DNA of 32,502 nucleotides. Source: Saccoglossus kowalevskii. Its lineage: Eukaryota > Hemichordata > Enteropneusta > Harrimaniidae. The translations under genes and the position numbers were made by a program. The notes beneath the pieces were generated by a model. It was not told the DNA's origin. It saw only the letters and a program-made list of their open reading frames with translations, and ran no database searches. This document shows positions 28,621 through 32,502 of this stretch, one piece after another; the first letter of the stretch is position 1; every line of letters starts with the position of its first letter. The stretch is from positions 1,734 through 34,235 of the forward strand of contig NW_003155759.1 of assembly GCF_000003605.2 (NCBI RefSeq), written 5' to 3'.

Positions 28621-31440
28621 TTTTGTGTCAGCAACATTTGACCCTCAAATTGAACGAAATAGCGTTTCAGAAGGTGTAGATTTCAGACCTCGCCCCCTCA
28701 TGCAGTATTTCGTGCTGCTGTCTCTGTATGCTCTTTAAATGATAGTTTCCATGTACAACACCTGTCACATTGTGATCTAGATACATTGATCTGTATATGC
28801 ATCGTGGTATCCCGCTTTGCTAATGTCGAATCACATGACGATGTGATCATGAAAACAACGGTTCTATGAATCGCGCCCTCTTTTGTCGAAGCGCACTGAC
28901 AGGACGAATGACGTTTTACATTCTGGTAACTAAATAACATGTCCGTTTGAAAAAAACATCAACCATAGCCATCAATGCGATAAAATCGCTTTGGTGATAG
29001 AGGGTGCGACTGATAGGCTGGTTATATTGTACATTGTGGGGTATACAAGGGTTCAATAGGATATTAACAGAGTACAAATTAGGTTATTGAATACGTACAC
29101 GTTTGTGTGTGTTGCAAATACATATGTATACATAGTTTAGACCTCGACATATATTTCAAAATATGGTTACCATGGCTTATTATTTCAATTATTATCTTGT
29201 TTAAGTTTTTGGTTTTCACCTGCTCCTCCCGAAACTCAAATAATTTTCCAATATTCTAGTTGCAACTTAGACTAGTTGGACATCATGACGTCAATTTCTC
29301 AGAATATTTATTGTTTAGTTTGAGATTTACAACAGTACTCATTTAGTTTAAAAAAAATAGTTCCCATAACAATAAGTATTTATATGAAGAAAACGCGGAT
29401 ACTTATATATCATGCTCGGAGACTTGGTTTCGTAGACTTGAATACAGTTTGTCGATCATTATGATATGTTGCTGTGATTACAACTCCGGGTGCCGTGAGC
29501 CGCTTGTGGGTGGGAACTGGAGAGATATTATGTATAGTTTTGTATCGCGCAAACAAATACATGCAACATACATGAACTGGAAACTAATAGTCATAACAGT
29601 CGAAGCGGAATACGAACTAGAAATCGATTCAAGTAGTTTTGCAGTTGTTGGGAATCTCGGTCATTGGTCAGTATGTGGGGGTTATGTAAATGATGGTTTG
29701 TTTTACAGTTATAATGGTTTGCATTACGATGTAAGTAGATAGTCTTTGGTTGTAGAATAAAATAGAAGAGTACTTGTATTGCTGTCGTATATAACAAAGT
29801 AAACAAAAAAAGAAGGAACGTTACAAAGAAAATCACAAACAAAAAATTAGAATTTTTAGACAAATAACAGGTTAATTTTATTTTCTAAAGCATTTCACTT
29901 TTGATTGAATGTTTTCGTACGAATGTTTTTATCTTTATTGCTCAAATTATTAATTATTAACTTTTTCTTGTTGTTGTCTTGAGTTAGGTTTTCTGAATAG
30001 AAAGTGTACAGTTGGCATGACAACCAAAAATGATACTCATTTTCGACCGACGTTCTAAGCTGAACGTTTTCTATCAGAGATTGTAACATTATTCTACCGT
30101 CTTATTTCTATCTAGTTATATATGTATATGGATTGCTGCTTGAAAGCTGTATAACATTTATTCTCCGCATTTATCATGACTATTCTAATGTGTTATACAA
30201 CTGTTCTCAGTCCTGTGCACGATTAGCCAGGCATGTCGAGTGTCATCAAGGGAAATTTTGAAATTTCTATCATATACCAATATGAACTTTGACCTTCCAT
30301 TATCTACGTGGAGGAAGTGGGGAATTATAAATGACACGACCCATTGTGACTCGATGACATGTTCTATAAAATATGCATTGGATATACAGGAGTTGACATT
30401 AGAGTATGCACTATTATGTGCAAGCACTTCAAATTAAACTGTATACGTTTATAATGATGCCCTGGTTTGACCTCGTAAGTCCGGAATGCCATTTAATTAT
30501 CGATGTTAAACACGTGTATCATCGAACACTCGAGTCCCGGAGTTCTCAAGTGGATCTTTTAATAACAATATCATGTATTTTAGTAATATGTAGTCTGTGG
30601 CGCATGGGGCTGATGCTAATCACACAATGCTATATGCATCTAGAAAACCTAGCTGTAAAGTAAGAAAAACGCTCTGACTGGAAAGCCAATTCTATTTTAT
30701 GCTTAAGGACGAATTACATCAGGCGATCGGTAAAGCTTGTTTTTATATGGCAGTTTCGATAAAACTTACACAACTTTTAACGCACAAACGAAGAAAGCCG
30801 AGCATCCATGCGATCATCTATTTAGTAAGTAACGCAAATAACCAACTTCTCTCTATTAGGTCATGGGTCAAACGCTGTATAGCTCTCCGTGGAACGATGA
30901 ACGTGTTTAGTTTCAAATCGCTTTGCTTCTCCGACACAATTATAGTTATCACCGCCTCGTGCATTGAGAGTGAATTGTTAAAAGTGCCGGAGGGAGAAGA
31001 GACCGAGCATCTCAGAAGAGGCTCACAAATATAGATTAGCTTATTCTTCCAGTCTTTAATCTAATATATAAATTAATTCACCTGCGACACGTCTGCGATA
31101 AGCCTAATTGACTGTCGCAGGTCATTTTTAGAAAAATAAATTGGAAGACATCGCCAGTGCTTCCATTGATTCTACGTTCTATTGCAGTAATATGCATACG
31201 ATGAATACATAGGCGTAATCAGTATTCTACCCACGACCCCTATACACGAACTATGATTTTATATGTAAATATATGTGTTTTTTACGTCTGTAAGATTAGC
31301 TCGTCTATTGGAATGTCTTAGTGGTATCGTTACATGTGTGTTTTACCAAGTCCAAATTTGGTTGTGCACTGTATTTATCATCCCCACACTAGATTGCACA
31401 AATTACTGACACAAATTTATTCAAGATTGGCACTCAAATG
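28621..31440. other. Stretch without recognisable gene
   Basis: Frames of 80-111 codons occur on both strands (for example 29449-29742, 30406-30663 and 30699-31034 plus; 30185-30427 minus), but none shows a known domain or convincing splice sites. An inverted repeat lies at 31080-31122. Confidence 0.5.
31080..31122. other. Perfect 10-bp inverted repeat
   Basis: ACCTGCGACA (31080-31089) and TGTCGCAGGT (31113-31122) are exact reverse complements with a 23-base loop. Function unknown. Confidence 0.7.
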
Positions 31441-31478
31441 TTTTTTTTTTTTTTTTTTTAATATGTTTTTTTTTTTTA
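31441..31478. repeat. Poly-T tract
   Basis: Two T runs (19 and 12 bases) interrupted by AATATG. It could be the poly-A tail of a minus-strand retroposed sequence, or simple sequence. Confidence 0.85.
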
Positions 31479-31559
31479 ACTTGATAGTTGATAACCTTTT
31501 TCTGTGATCCGGACCAAACACGCCGAGATCATGTGAAAATCCGGACCCAATGTGATCGT

Positions 31560-31975
31560 CACGATCACGATCCCTAGTATCGCCCGTGGCCAAGGTTAAC
31601 GTCCATGATCTCGGGGAACGTGCACGGTCAATGATAACGTCCGTGACTGTGGTTAAATTTTCTGATCCTTGATAACGTGCATGGTAACATCCATAGCTTT
31701 AGTTAATGCCCATGACCTTTGGTGACGTTCACATACTGACATGGGTGACGTTCATGGCCCTGGGTAACGTCTATTGCCCTGAGTGGCGTTTCTGGCCAAG
31801 GGTAACTTTCGTAGCCTTGATTGACGTTCATTACTCTAAGCTCAGACAATTATTAGTTTTCTGAGCTCTAGGTAACGCACATGGCTTTGGGGAACGTTCG
31901 TGGAACTGGGTAACATCGACGGCTATGGGTAACGTTCCCGTCCTCGGGTATCGCCCATAGTCAGAGACAAATTCA
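31560..31975. repeat. Degenerate ~21-bp tandem repeat (GGTAACGTTCATGGCCCTG-like)
   Basis: About 18 loose copies of a unit near GGGTAACGTTCATGGCCCT, with variants such as GATAACGTGCATGG, GGTGACGTTCACA and GGTAACGCACATGG. It is interrupted near 31840-31865 by an insert with CTCAGA. It is GC-richer than the surroundings and recalls old minisatellites. Confidence 0.75.
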
Positions 31976-32247
31976 GACACCTTAAGGCAGCATTAGGCAG
32001 CGTGTCATCACAAGAGCCCTGTTATCATCTAAATAGACGTAAACATGTATAGCTAAGTGCACGCTTTGATGTAAACCCGGACGATAAACATGACAAACTG
32101 CCATAACTGCACAGATATGATTGACATAAATATTAAGGAATTCATTGAACGCTTTATCATTTTCAATATCATAACTCTACCACGTCTTCCGTAACATTGA
32201 ATAATTTAAATACATTCATTTACATGATGCTTCAACCGAGCCCCCTA

Positions 32248-32297
32248 TAGCTGTATTTGCCGTTGTTGGAGTTGTGGGTTCGAGTCTCGCCCTACGC
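32248..32297 (+). other. tRNA-like fragment with B box (SINE remnant or tRNA pseudogene)
   Basis: GGTTCGAGTCT at 32277-32287 fits the pol III B box. It forms a T-arm with stem GTGGG/CTCGC (two wobble pairs) and loop TTCGAGT. An A-box-like TAGCTGTATTTG lies at 32248-32259, about 15 bases closer than in a normal tRNA, and the acceptor stem does not pair. It is therefore not a functional tRNA; a SINE head is likely. Confidence 0.4.
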
Positions 32298-32502
32298 CAT
32301 GCTTTTGAATATATGAAGAACCCCCCACCCCAGACCTTGCCTCTAGAATTGCAACGTGTGATCATCTACGCTCTAAGTTATGTGAGCAAGCCTGTAATTC
32401 GAGTAGTGGATCTCCAGACGCAGCGCGTCTTATTGCTGCTAAATCTTATGCTTAAGCTAATCAGGTTATTTATGAGAGCAATAAACGGCCCTATGTGATA
32501 CG

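Noticed and set aside
30699-31034. 111-codon plus-strand frame
   Set aside because: No recognisable family, hydrophobic pattern or splice structure; chance length is plausible.
32248-32297. Functional tRNA gene
   Set aside because: The B box and T-arm are good, but A-to-B spacing is too short and the acceptor stem does not pair.

Overview
The window is animal nuclear DNA. It is AT-rich, has introns with GT-AG borders, long gene-free stretches, many microsatellites and minisatellites, and scraps of DNA transposons of a kind common in marine invertebrates. I see nothing bacterial or viral: no operons, and no rRNA or complete tRNA gene. I would guess a marine invertebrate, perhaps a mollusc or another lophotrochozoan. 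That guess rests only on general composition and repeat style.

One gene is clear: an ionotropic glutamate receptor (iGluR) on the minus strand, from about 22146 down to about 10725. I placed eleven exons: 22146-21889, 21577-21378, 20710-20657, 18437-18219, 17527-17357, 16977-16861, 16700-16593, 15626-15435, 15104-14771, 12180-11704 and 11028-10725. All ten junctions have GT/AG borders and matching phases. Together they encode about 810 residues: most of the amino-terminal domain, ligand-binding half S1, M1, the M2 pore loop, M3, ligand-binding half S2, M4 and a short tail. The signal peptide and the first roughly 60-100 residues were not found. They probably lie in exons beyond 22146, inside the remaining 10 kb or outside the window. 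The protein belongs to the non-NMDA (AMPA/kainate/delta/phi) side of the family. Its agonist pocket is divergent, and it has Asp where AMPA and kainate receptors have Glu. The exon for M3-S2 carries a one-base frameshift near 11904-11911, so this copy is either a pseudogene allele or has a sequence error.

The 3' end of the gene runs into a 4.4-kb tandem array (6369-10752) of about 170 copies of a 24-26 bp unit, with a visible 102-bp higher-order repeat. As read, the last dozen codons and the stop codon lie inside the array.

The left flank (1-6368) holds no recognisable gene, only a ~20-bp tandem repeat and one dispersed repeat. The right part (22147-32502) also lacks a recognisable gene. It holds a long (ATT)n tract, a dispersed repeat in three copies, 30-bp and 36-bp tandem repeats, a degenerate ~21-bp repeat, small hairpins, a hAT-like end and a tRNA-like B box. 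Introns carry several short inverted-repeat elements that look like MITEs.
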